Below are positions 14,676 through 21,689 of a stretch of DNA of 22,587 nt, piece by piece. The position numbers and the translations under genes are program-made. Numbering within the stretch: the first letter of the stretch is position 1; each line of letters opens with the position of its first letter. A model generated the notes under the pieces. The model did no database searches. It was not told the DNA's origin and was given only the letters and a program-made list of their open reading frames with translations. The DNA comes from an uncultured Clostridia bacterium (GTDB taxonomy: Bacteria > Bacillota > Clostridia > Oscillospirales > Acutalibacteraceae), in the NCBI GenBank assembly GCA_937888485.1, contig CALAQQ010000133.1, positions 1-22,587 of the forward strand, read 5' to 3'.

Positions 14676-16330
14676 ACATTCTCGCCATCATTCTCGGTCA
14701 CATTTTCGGAATATTGTTCAGCTTTAGGAGAAAAAGAAGAACCTGCCGCCGTTACAACAGAAGATAATGCGAATTTCCATTTGAACGGCAGCAGGTTTAA
14801 TTTTACTGTTATTATATTGTCTTTTGATACGGTCATCGACTCAAGTATCTGTTTTATGAACTCATCGTTATTCTCACCCGAAGTGAGTATTGCTTTTGCA
14901 AACGCAACGCACTCGGCGATTATTTCATCCTTCTTTTCACGGTCAAGTGTGTTGGCAACACAGCTCTGAAGCTCGGCTTTAAGGCTTTCAATTTCTCCGT
15001 CAAGCTGAACGGACATTTCTTTGAATTCCTCTCTTGTTATGCACTTGTCGAGATACAAATCCACAAGTGCTTTTCTGCGTTCGGTTTTCTTATCGAACTG
15101 CTCTTTTTTACGCTCAAAATCATTGCTGTCGCTTTGCAAAAACACCTCTTCAAGCTGTTTTTTCAGTAACGAAAGGAATCTGCTTTTATCAGCGGTCATC
15201 ATTTCAATGACACTTATCATAATGTTTTTCAGGTCATCGTGAGCAATGTGGTCTATCGAGCAGCCGACTTCTTTGCCCGTCACAGAATCAATATGCTTTG
15301 TTTTTCCGTTTTGCCTGCGGTTATAGCATTGCCAGTATTTAAAGTAGTTTCCGCTCCTAAGCTTTTTATTATGGAACACAAAGCTTGAACCGCATTCTTC
15401 GCAGGCGATTTTACCCGAGAAACAATAGCGGTTGCCGAGCTTTTTCTTTTGTTCATCACTCGGAGAACGGCGTTCAAGCTCCTTTTGTGTCAGCTCAAAA
15501 AGCTCACAGCTGATAATCGGTTCGTGGTGGTCACGGATAATAACAAACTCTTCTTCTCCTCGGTTGAGAACCTTTTCGTGGGTTAAATAGTTCGGAGTCA
15601 GGGTCTTTTTCTGCACCAAATCACCGCAGTATTTTTCATTGCGAAGTGTACGGAGAATTACGGTATTAGTCCAGTTTTTATTGGTAAAGGTTGGTATTCC
15701 TTCTTCTTTCAGCTCCCTTGCGATGGTGCAGGTGCCTTTGCGTTCGATTGTGTACTTATGAAAAATCTTACGGACTATTTCCGCACCCTCGGGATTTATG
15801 TAAAGCTTGCCGTCACGCACGTCATAGCCAATCATACTTTTGCCGAAAACAACGCCTTGCTCCATTCTGCGTTTCTGACCCCATTTTACACGCTCGGATG
15901 TTTTGCGGCTTTCTTCCTGTGCGATTGAAGCCATAATCGTTAATCGAAGCTCTGCATCTGGGTCAAGGGTAAAAAGATTATCGTTTGCAAAGATTACACC
16001 GATGCCGTATTCCTTAAGCTTTCGGGTGTAATAAATGCTGTCGAGAGTGTTACGGGCAAAACGGCTGATTTCTTTGGTGATGATAAGGTCATATTTCTTA
16101 AGCTGGGCATCAACCATCATTCTGTTGAATGCTTTTCTCTTTTTGGTGCTTGTACCCGTAATTCCCTCATCAACATAAATATCATAAAGCTCCCACATCG
16201 GATTTCTTTCGATATATTCTTTGAAATAACTCTGCTGACTTGCAAGGGAGTTTGCCTGGTCACTGCTGTCGGTTGAAACACGGCAATAAGCCGCAACTTT
16301 CAATATTCTGTCGGTCTGTATTCTTGTCAT
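14612..16330 (-). CDS. Large serine recombinase (site-specific integrase/excisionase)
   Basis: A 572-residue recombinase. The N-terminal resolvase domain has AYCRVSTD with nucleophile Ser19, and EISRFARNTLDSI. A Recombinase domain follows (FGKSMIGYDV, KIFHKYTIERKGTCTIARELKEEG, LRNEKYCGDL). A zinc ribbon has Cys310, Cys313, Cys335 and Cys357, and a charged coiled coil covers ~375-460. The start is the ATG at 16330, preceded by AGGAGG seven bases upstream; an in-frame ATG 24 bases earlier has no such site. The gene points toward attL. About its last 12 codons and the stop lie inside cotJC, so integration has changed its C-terminus. It should catalyse insertion of the element into, and with a directionality factor excision from, cotJC. 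Confidence 0.95.
   Translation of the reverse strand: MTRIQTDRILKVAAYCRVSTDSSDQANSLASQQSYFKEYIERNPMWELYDIYVDEGITGTSTKKRKAFNRMMVDAQLKKYDLIITKEISRFARNTLDSIYYTRKLKEYGIGVIFANDNLFTLDPDAELRLTIMASIAQEESRKTSERVKWGQKRRMEQGVVFGKSMIGYDVRDGKLYINPEGAEIVRKIFHKYTIERKGTCTIARELKEEGIPTFTNKNWTNTVILRTLRNEKYCGDLVQKKTLTPNYLTHEKVLNRGEEEFVIIRDHHEPIISCELFELTQKELERRSPSDEQKKKLGNRYCFSGKIACEECGSSFVFHNKKLRSGNYFKYWQCYNRRQNGKTKHIDSVTGKEVGCSIDHIAHDDLKNIMISVIEMMTADKSRFLSLLKKQLEEVFLQSDSNDFERKKEQFDKKTERRKALVDLYLDKCITREEFKEMSVQLDGEIESLKAELQSCVANTLDREKKDEIIAECVAFAKAILTSGENNDEFIKQILESMTVSKDNIITVKLNLLPFKWKFALSSVVTAAGSSFSPKAEQYSENVTENDGENVQRDHSTTDVPTSVNKPLSSS
14640..14665. other. Probable left attachment site (attL) of the element in cotJC
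   Basis: Homology to cotJC ends at about 14651. An inverted pair GTACA (14647-14651) / TGTAC (14657-14661) around TCAGT lies across the boundary, which fits the imperfect dyads of large serine integrase sites. The exact two-base crossover core cannot be set without attR or the empty site. Confidence 0.6.
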
Positions 16331-16384
16331 ATCGACACCTCCTGTATAACACATAGTGCCATAAGTAACCGATGTATATCAAGT

Positions 16385-16663
16385 TATACTTTTGAAAATA
16401 GCAATTATTATGGTTTTGAAAGGCACATTTCCGCCACAGCATCGTTGAAAACCTTTGAAATAGCCTCGTATTCCTGCAGATTTTCGCCTTGCTGTGACAA
16501 AAATCTGCACTTTCAAAACTGCTTTGCATCTGAAATGCAATAGATTGCGTGCAGTCGGGCATTTCTTCGATGCTGACATACGGCGTATGTCAAAGAGAAA
16601 AATGTTCGAATGTGCGTGATATATTGTATTTCAGACATATAGATTGCTGTTTTCAAAAGTATT
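16385..16663. repeat. MITE-like element with 19-bp terminal inverted repeats
   Basis: TACTTTTGAAAATAGCAAT (16387-16405) and ATTGCTGTTTTCAAAAGTA (16643-16661) are inverted copies with one mismatch. Taking the ends as CTTTTG...CAAAAG, both sides are flanked by TA, the target duplication of IS630/Tc1-mariner-type elements. The 275-bp interior has no convincing gene; open frames here lack ribosome binding sites. It has small hairpins, e.g. TGACATACG/CGTATGTCA near 16576-16593. It lies between the recombinase and the small ORF and touches the latter's stop codon. Confidence 0.65.
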
Positions 16664-16846
16664 CTACCAAATATTCAGGTTAATATTCTCCAGATATCTG
16701 ACCTGTTCTTCGCTCAGTTTTCCCGCCTGGTAGAGGGATTGACACAAAGCATTCACAACGATTTTATCGAATTCTTCCTGCTCGTGTTTATTCAGTTGTA
16801 TTTCTGGCTTTTCAATCATTATGTATTGCTTCTTTTTCCGCGCCAA
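16664..16846 (-). CDS. Small SHOCT-like protein next to the recombinase
   Basis: A 60-residue, highly charged protein: MARKKKQYIM at the start, a helical middle (LNKHEQEEFDKIVVNALCQSLYQAGKL) and SEEQVRYLENINLNIW at the end. The LSEEQVRYL... tail resembles SHOCT-type short C-terminal motifs, but I do not assign a family with confidence. The start is taken as TTG at 16846, because AAAGGAGG lies eight bases upstream; a GTG at 16855 overlaps that site. It sits upstream of the serine recombinase on the same strand, a position where small genes such as directionality factors often occur. That role is only a guess. Confidence 0.6.
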   Translation of the reverse strand: MARKKKQYIMIEKPEIQLNKHEQEEFDKIVVNALCQSLYQAGKLSEEQVRYLENINLNIW

Positions 16847-16894
16847 TTCCTCCACCTCCTTTAGATTTTATTCTTATGCGGGATTAACTATAAC

Positions 16895-17623
16895 TTATTT
16901 GATTTCAAGCGATTTGACCGCTTCGGGGTCAACAAGCCTTGCATCAACACGCTGCGTGCCGATAAAACCAACTTGACCGAGCTCCGCATATCTTTCCGAA
17001 AGTCTGCGGATAATGCGGTTACCTCTTTCGGCAATACAGTAATAATCGAAGTTGCCGAAAAGTACAGGTTTGTTACCGGACTCAATGCCATCAAGCTTGG
17101 TTGTGGTATAAACGGGATAACCGAACAATGTATCGGGTTCACCGTTTACAACCTTCCATATGTTTCTACCGTTGTAGTTTTTAAATTTTTTCAGACAAGC
17201 ATAGGCTTCCTCCGACATAATGAAAACTGCATTTTCACGGTAAGGTTTCTTGACGGAATATACAAGCTCAATGATGTCATCAAGATTGATATCACCTTTA
17301 TTTTCGGTTACAGTACCAACCTGTGCCTGATGGATAATTCCGAGAGGTTTGCCGATTCCGTCACCGGTAAAGAATGCCTCTTCTTCGCTTCTTGAAAACC
17401 TTTCTACTATCATTTCACAGATAAAGTTTTCAATGTCTTTGGGAGTATCCTCAAGGAATTCGTTTGAAACCTTGATGAGTGCACCAAGCTTATATGCGTT
17501 GAAAACAATCTCATCAAACTTTGCGCCCGAAAAATTAAAGCGATCATTTTCGTCATACCACTCGGCTTCATAGCCATCAACCATACGAGGAATTTTGTGC
17601 GTGATACCCTGCGCCGCTGACAA
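16895..17623 (-). pseudogene. HK97-fold phage major capsid protein, N-terminus missing
   Basis: About 242 residues match the C-terminal two thirds of an HK97-family capsid protein: GITHKIPRMVDGYEAEWYDEND, FDEIVFNAYKLGALIKVSNEFLED, FICEMIVERFSRSEEEAFFTGDGIGKPLGI and VYTTTKLDG. The last part (LFGNFDYYCIAERGNRIIRRLSERYAELGQVGFIGTQRVDARLVDPEAV) is the usual end of the fold. The ~150-residue N-terminal scaffold and E-loop region is missing: a TAA stands three codons before the first possible TTG, and no ribosome binding site precedes any start. No portal, protease or terminase gene is seen. It is best read as a remnant of a prophage. The frame is otherwise intact over 240 codons, so the loss may be recent. 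Confidence 0.8.
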
Positions 17624-17932
17624 TATCGATTAGTCACAGAGATTTTCACCCCCTTACGGGGTCACGCATAGCTCTTTGCTATGTCATTGACATCACCTCT
17701 GACTTTTGTCCTTTTTGTCACGCTGTCCTTATAGTCAAAACAATAAGAATAATCATCAAAATAATTAATTAATTAATTTATTTTCTTCATATTTATATAT
17801 ACCTTCTCCACCTTGGGGACAAAGGACAAAAAGGACAATAATATGCAAACCCTATGATGCTTTGCGATAAAGGTATGGATTGATGAGATACACTTGTCCC
17901 GTCGGTCTGCCCTTTATTGTTGCGGCATCGTT
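17624..17932. other. Gene-free spacer between capsid remnant and primase gene, with hairpins and a long inverted repeat
   Basis: I see no gene here. On the capsid side are two small hairpins: ACCCC/GGGGT (17648-17662) and CATAGC/GCTATG (17667-17683). TTGTCCTTTTTGTC (17706-17719) is repeated inverted and perfectly as GACAAAAAGGACAA (17825-17838), with an extra GGACAAA just before it. Between them lies a strongly AT-rich run that includes three TTAATTAA-type tetranucleotide repeats near 17763-17777. Gene debris or a control region are both possible. Confidence 0.5.
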
Positions 17933-20113
17933 TTATTTAACAGCCAAATAGCCGTAATCAACAAGATGGTTTAACACCGATTGAATTGAATCTGCGGTCT
18001 TGAAGGTTCTGCAAAGACGCATAATATCACGCCTGCTGAACTCAACGAGTCCGTTTTTGCAGATTGTGTCAAGAACATATTCACTTTGCTTCACAAGCAT
18101 ATCCGCACCCATCAATGAGAATGCCGCCGCTGTGTGTTCAGTGAAATATCTGCCAATTTTTATTGCATTGTTCATCGTTGCTTCATCAACAACAAGCGGT
18201 GCATAATCATCACCAAACACACCGAGCCGAAGAGCAGATGCCCTGCACAGAAGACCTGCTATTCGAAGAACCGCACCGACAAGCTTACCAGCCCAATCTG
18301 CAAAATCCGCATAATCGGTTTTCAGCTTTGATTCAACCTCGTTTGAATATGACTCAAGCAATCTGTCCGCTTGTGCAGAAAGTGTTATCAGTTCAGGCTC
18401 GTCCTTTTCTTCCTCATCAAGCAGTTCGTTTATCAATGCATAATAATCATCCGCAACAGCAGAAGGAATTGGGTCGGTTCGGTATTTTCTGCTACCCACA
18501 ATAGACTTGGGCATACAGTAGAGAAATCTCGCCGTAAGACCTCTTCCTCTGAACGTTCCGTTTTGCATAAGACCCGAAAGCACGTTCGGCTGCACAGTTA
18601 GCAATACTGTCAGTGCAGGATTCATAATGCTTTCACTGTTTCTGCCGATTCGGTCAACACGGATACTGTCACCTGAATGATCTTTCAGCATTACATCGAT
18701 ATTTACATTCTTTGTATAGAGACCCGAGAGCATATCGAAGATACCGCCCTCTGCCGATACAATCGCAGCTTTGCCTCCGCCGTCAGCAAGGACCGACGTA
18801 AGCTTTTCTGTCGTAACATCATCAACGTAAAGTCGTAGTGGTGATTCCTCTTTGAAATCTGCAACCTTCTGTGCAAATTCCTCCATCTCGGAATCAAGAA
18901 GTCGTCCTTTAGCCGCTTTTGTTTCAAGCATTGTTTGCTGACGTTTCAGAATATTCTTTTCGATTTTGCTTTGTTCAAGCCTTGCAGAATTCTGAAGGTT
19001 GTATTCAGCTTCAAATGCATTAACAGGCTTTGTCATAAAACTGATTACGGCGCTCTTTCTTTCGGACGGTTCGGCAACAACCACAACAAACAGATTAAGC
19101 GGCTCCGTCCAGTCCGATTTGCCTAGGATACGGAACTTACCCTGTTGACACAATGCAAGGATCGCAAGAGAAGATGCTGCACTCATATCAACGGGAGTCT
19201 GTGTGCTTTCAGAAACCGCAACAACATAGTTCCGAATTGTTTCAGGTAATGCATCAATCGGAAAAAACGGCAGTTCTTTCTGCGTAAACGGTATGGGAAT
19301 TTCCCATTGTGTTTCGCTCAGGTTGTTGTATTCATCAGGCAGAACATATCCGGGCTGTGAGCTTATTCTTTTGTAAAATCCTTGTGCGCTTTTCCATATG
19401 CTCTGCAGCTCCGCATCTTCAAGCGGAGGTTTACATTGTGCAGCTTTTGACATAAACTTTGCATAGGCTTCATCGGTGTCGCCGTAACGCTTAATAGTGT
19501 TTCCTGCATAAGCGGACAATGTTGAGTTTCTTTTGCCTTCGGGTATTGTTTCATTTGAATTAAGCTCCGATTCGAATTCCTTGATATATGCATCTAAGGT
19601 TTTTTCACCACTGATAACGGTTATTTCCGTATCGGGATTACCGAAGAAGAATCTGCCTGCATCGATTGCGTTATCATCGAAGAACGGATACAGTTGGCAC
19701 ACCTTTGCAGTAAGCTCACAGAAGGACAATGCAGTTACACTCGGTTCAACTGGAAATATCACATGAAACCGTGGTCTTGGCGACTTGTTGCCTTTTCGCC
19801 TCATATGATTACGGCTTGTGTAAACGATGCATTTAACATTCTTAAATATGTCTTTGATGTTTTCAGGCTTAACCCATTCTGAAGCAGTATCACTGAACTC
19901 GTTATCGCAATCAAATACAACGGCATTTGCCTTTATGAAATTATCTTTGCTGCGGTAGTTACCTTTGAACTGAATAAATGTGTGATCATATTTCAGAAAT
20001 GCTTTGAATTCATCGGCGGATTTTGCTATACCCTTATGTGAATACAAACAGTTCTTTGCGTTGCCGCAACAGTTGCCGTAATACATATCAGGATAAAAAT
20101 CATTGTTAATCAT
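17933..20113 (-). CDS. Primase (archaeo-eukaryotic type) plus DUF3987 replication protein of the mobile element
   Basis: A 726-residue multidomain protein. The N-terminal part looks like a primase-polymerase: AVVFDCDN (Asp68, Asp70 as metal ligands), RPRFHVIFP (His117) and DAGRFFFGNPD. A PriCT-like helical segment follows at ~215-265 (DTDEAYAKFMSKAAQCKPPLEDAELQSIW). The rest is DUF3987 (YfjI-like ATPase), with a degenerate P-loop VVVAEPSERKSAVISF near 340-355, LYVDDVTTEKL and SAEGGIFDMLSGLY. Such proteins are found in phages, phage satellites and integrative elements and probably prime or unwind DNA at the element's origin. The ATG at 20113 has AAGGAGGAG upstream. The repeat array beginning ~150 bases upstream may be its origin or promoter region. 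Confidence 0.85.
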   Translation of the reverse strand: MINNDFYPDMYYGNCCGNAKNCLYSHKGIAKSADEFKAFLKYDHTFIQFKGNYRSKDNFIKANAVVFDCDNEFSDTASEWVKPENIKDIFKNVKCIVYTSRNHMRRKGNKSPRPRFHVIFPVEPSVTALSFCELTAKVCQLYPFFDDNAIDAGRFFFGNPDTEITVISGEKTLDAYIKEFESELNSNETIPEGKRNSTLSAYAGNTIKRYGDTDEAYAKFMSKAAQCKPPLEDAELQSIWKSAQGFYKRISSQPGYVLPDEYNNLSETQWEIPIPFTQKELPFFPIDALPETIRNYVVAVSESTQTPVDMSAASSLAILALCQQGKFRILGKSDWTEPLNLFVVVVAEPSERKSAVISFMTKPVNAFEAEYNLQNSARLEQSKIEKNILKRQQTMLETKAAKGRLLDSEMEEFAQKVADFKEESPLRLYVDDVTTEKLTSVLADGGGKAAIVSAEGGIFDMLSGLYTKNVNIDVMLKDHSGDSIRVDRIGRNSESIMNPALTVLLTVQPNVLSGLMQNGTFRGRGLTARFLYCMPKSIVGSRKYRTDPIPSAVADDYYALINELLDEEEKDEPELITLSAQADRLLESYSNEVESKLKTDYADFADWAGKLVGAVLRIAGLLCRASALRLGVFGDDYAPLVVDEATMNNAIKIGRYFTEHTAAAFSLMGADMLVKQSEYVLDTICKNGLVEFSRRDIMRLCRTFKTADSIQSVLNHLVDYGYLAVK

Positions 20114-20159
20114 TATTTCTCCTCCTTTTCATTAGATTTGATTGATATACCGTTGCAAC

Positions 20160-20225
20160 CTAAGATGTATCCACATAAACGGCGCGAAACATTGTTACGG
20201 TTGTTCTTGAGATTTTCTTGCTCAT
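20160..20225 (-). CDS. Small leader-like peptide (21 residues) upstream of the primase gene
   Basis: MSKKISRTTVTMFRAVYVDTS then TAG, with a strong ribosome binding site (AAAGGTGAAATAAAT before the ATG at 20225). It ends 46 bases before the primase start. The opening MSKKISRT resembles the first residues of small phage proteins of the MxKxITRT type, so this could be a truncated one, or a true leader peptide. Too short to be sure. Confidence 0.35.
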   Translation of the reverse strand: MSKKISRTTVTMFRAVYVDTS

Positions 20226-20263
20226 ATTTATTTCACCTTTCTTTTAATTGCTTTTTTGAAACT

Positions 20264-20650
20264 CTTTCACTCTACGCAGAAAAAGAGGGCATTTTGTAAG
20301 GGTGTTTTTCAAAAAAACTTTGAAATTATATAAAGCCTCTCACTATAAGGAAAAAAAACAAGGTATTTTGGTGGGGTGTTTTTTAAAAAAACTTTGGGAA
20401 TTTTATAATTCTTTCACTATACGCAGAAAAACAGGGCGTTTTGGAAGGGCATTTTTAAAAACGTTCATAAATTGTTTACAAATACACTTTCACCTATGAT
20501 CCACGCACAAAAGTTCCGTTTAGATAAAATTGTTTGAAATATATTTGAGAACCTCTCACTATACGGAGAAAAATTAGGTGTTTGGGAGGGTATTTTTCGA
20601 AAAATATTTAAAATTTTTTTTGAATCCTTTCACTATACGCAGAAAAAACA
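20264..20650. repeat. Array of about six ~73-bp repeats upstream of the primase gene (iteron-like)
   Basis: The core CTTTCACTATACGCAGAAAA recurs at 20264, 20337, 20411, 20487 (decayed), 20553 and 20627; steps are 73, 74, 76, 66 and 74 bases. Copies alternate between CTTTCACT and CTCTCACT. Between cores a second block is kept: a G-rich GGGTGTTTTT-like stretch followed by A-runs and an AT-rich tail. ~73 bp is close to seven helical turns, so all cores face the same side of the DNA. Open frames across it are by-products of the repeat. It may be a replication origin, a regulator-binding array or a set of tandem promoters for the minus-strand primase operon. Confidence 0.8.
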
Positions 20651-20703
20651 GTAGTTTTGTACCCCCTCTGTTTCAAATTCTTTAAAAACAATCAGCAAAA
20701 ACA

Positions 20704-20745
20704 GAAAAAGCCCTGCATTGCAATGATTTATATCGCAATTACAGG
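20704..20745 (-). terminator. Weak terminator-like hairpin
   Basis: On the minus strand, CCTGTAATTGC pairs imperfectly with GCAATGCAGG and is followed by GCTTTTT (20711-20705). It lies between the DUF6809 gene and the repeat array and would keep transcription from running into the array. Confidence 0.5.
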
Positions 20746-20751
20746 ACAAAC

Positions 20752-20799
20752 AAAAAAAGCACACAACTTTACCGCATACGGTATTGCTGTGTGCTTTTC
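20752..20799. terminator. Strong terminator after the DUF6809 gene
   Basis: AAAGCACACA (20756-20765) pairs with TGTGTGCTTT (20788-20797), with an inner TACCG/CGGTA stem. The A-run before and T-run after make it usable in both directions. Confidence 0.85.
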
Positions 20800-20813
20800 A
20801 ATATAATATTCAA

Positions 20814-21086
20814 TTAAATATCGTTTCTGAATGTATCCGAAACCAATCTGCCGCCGAGCCTGAAGCCGTATATAAATGCATCCTTTTCAATTTCACTATA
20901 CATCTCATTAACAGCATCATCGTATTTTGCAAGTAACTCTTTCTGCGAATCGTTCAGGGTTTCAGAAAACATTTCACGATTTTTGTCCATAAGACTAATG
21001 AGCTTTTTGATGCGTGCGTTACCTCCGATGGAATGCTCCATCGGTATTATGTTGCCGTACCACAGTTCTTCAAGTGTATTTTTCAT
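20814..21086 (-). CDS. DUF6809-family small protein
   Basis: A 90-residue soluble protein: MKNTLEELWYGNIIPMEHSIG at the start, a helical middle (LISLMDKNREMFSETLNDSQKELLAKYDDAVNEMYSEIEKD), and AFIYGFRLGGRLVSDTF at the end. This arrangement fits a family (DUF6809) common in clostridial phages and integrative elements; its function is unknown. I start at the ATG at 21086, where AAAGGAG lies eight bases upstream; the longer frame has no such site. A promoter TTGACT (21141-21136) with GATATA 17 bases on is likely. Confidence 0.75.
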   Translation of the reverse strand: MKNTLEELWYGNIIPMEHSIGGNARIKKLISLMDKNREMFSETLNDSQKELLAKYDDAVNEMYSEIEKDAFIYGFRLGGRLVSDTFRNDI

Positions 21087-21464
21087 TGACTCATCTCCTT
21101 TGCAGTGTGTATATATCACTCTGTTTCGGAGAAAAGTCAAGATAGGCAAGATAATTGTTTTTATGAAAACAAATTAATAAAATCAGTTGCTGAGGATTTC
21201 TCGACAACTGATGCTGATACCCAAACAGTAAAAACTAAATCGTTATAAAAAACAGAAGGCTTGCCCGATAAGGTAAGCCTTTATTTCTACGGTAAAAGAA
21301 ACAAACGATTATGAGTCTATTATTATTTAAAGATGAGGATTTTGATCTATTGCATATCAAACCAACCTTTTATAATATAAATCCACCATAATTATTATTT
21401 GAAAGAAATACAATAAGAAAATGCGGTTGCCACAATAGCAACCGCAGATGTAAATATGTATAAT
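21087..21464. other. Gene-free region with three stacked hairpins
   Basis: No gene seen. It holds the DUF6809 promoter (21113-21141) and three stem-loops: ATCAGTTG/CAACTGAT with an inner TGAG/CTCG (21182-21212), AGGCTTGCC/GGTAAGCCT (21257-21280) and TGCGGTTGC/GCAACCGCA (21422-21446). The last, followed on the minus strand by TTTTC, is the terminator of the DUF4314 gene. The second has T-rich tails on both strands. Confidence 0.6.
21415..21446 (-). terminator. Terminator after the DUF4314 gene
   Basis: On the minus strand, TGCGGTTGC pairs perfectly with GCAACCGCA around TATTGTG, followed by TTTTCTTATTG. It lies 19 bases after the stop codon. Confidence 0.82.
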
Positions 21465-21689
21465 TTATTTTATTCTTTTTACGATATCCACCCCGTAAAC
21501 CACACCGAGAGATGAACCGCAATCCCAGTTTATGTGGATGGTGCCCATATCGTCAACGTGCCTAACCGTTCCTTTGTCGCCGGCAGTGAGACTTGTGTAT
21601 GGGTCTTCCATATTCACAAGCTCGACTCTTGTCCCGGCCGGATACTTCTCACGCAGCATTGTGAGCGTTTCTTTTGATATTGTTTTCAT
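21465..21689 (-). CDS. DUF4314-family small protein
   Basis: A 74-residue protein with the DUF4314 pattern: YPAGTRVELVNMEDPYTSLTAGDKGTVRHVDDMGTIHINWDCGSSLGVVYGVDIV. This is a small beta-barrel-like domain of unknown function, common in phages, plasmids and integrative elements of Firmicutes. Its ATG overlaps the stop of the gene upstream (ATGA), so the two are translated together. It supports the view that this stretch still belongs to a mobile element. Confidence 0.85.
   Translation of the reverse strand: MKTISKETLTMLREKYPAGTRVELVNMEDPYTSLTAGDKGTVRHVDDMGTIHINWDCGSSLGVVYGVDIVKRIK

Noticed and set aside
16260..16579. Open frames of 66 and 100 residues on the minus strand over the inverted-repeat element.
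   Set aside because: They have no ribosome binding site, overlap the start of the recombinase or the terminal inverted repeat, and have compositions typical of non-coding frames.
17410..17649. A 79-residue frame (MKISVTNRYCQRR...) starting upstream of the capsid remnant, considered as the true start via a frameshift.
   Set aside because: Beyond its first ~20 codons it is only the +1 shadow of the capsid gene, and there is no slippery site or extra capsid-like sequence in it.
20302..20499. Plus-strand 65-residue open frame across the repeats.
   Set aside because: It is a translation of the DNA repeats themselves, with no ribosome binding site and no family-like features.
20264..20650. The repeat cores, read on the plus strand, resemble the core of T7-type phage promoters (one copy has CTCACTATACGGAGA).
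   Set aside because: The upstream recognition part of T7 promoters is absent, the copies differ at the position equal to the start site, and no single-subunit RNA polymerase gene is in the window. The likeness is probably chance.
20264..20650. CRISPR array.
   Set aside because: Repeats are imperfect, the spacers between them are themselves similar and AT-rich, the period is ~73 bp, and there are no cas genes.
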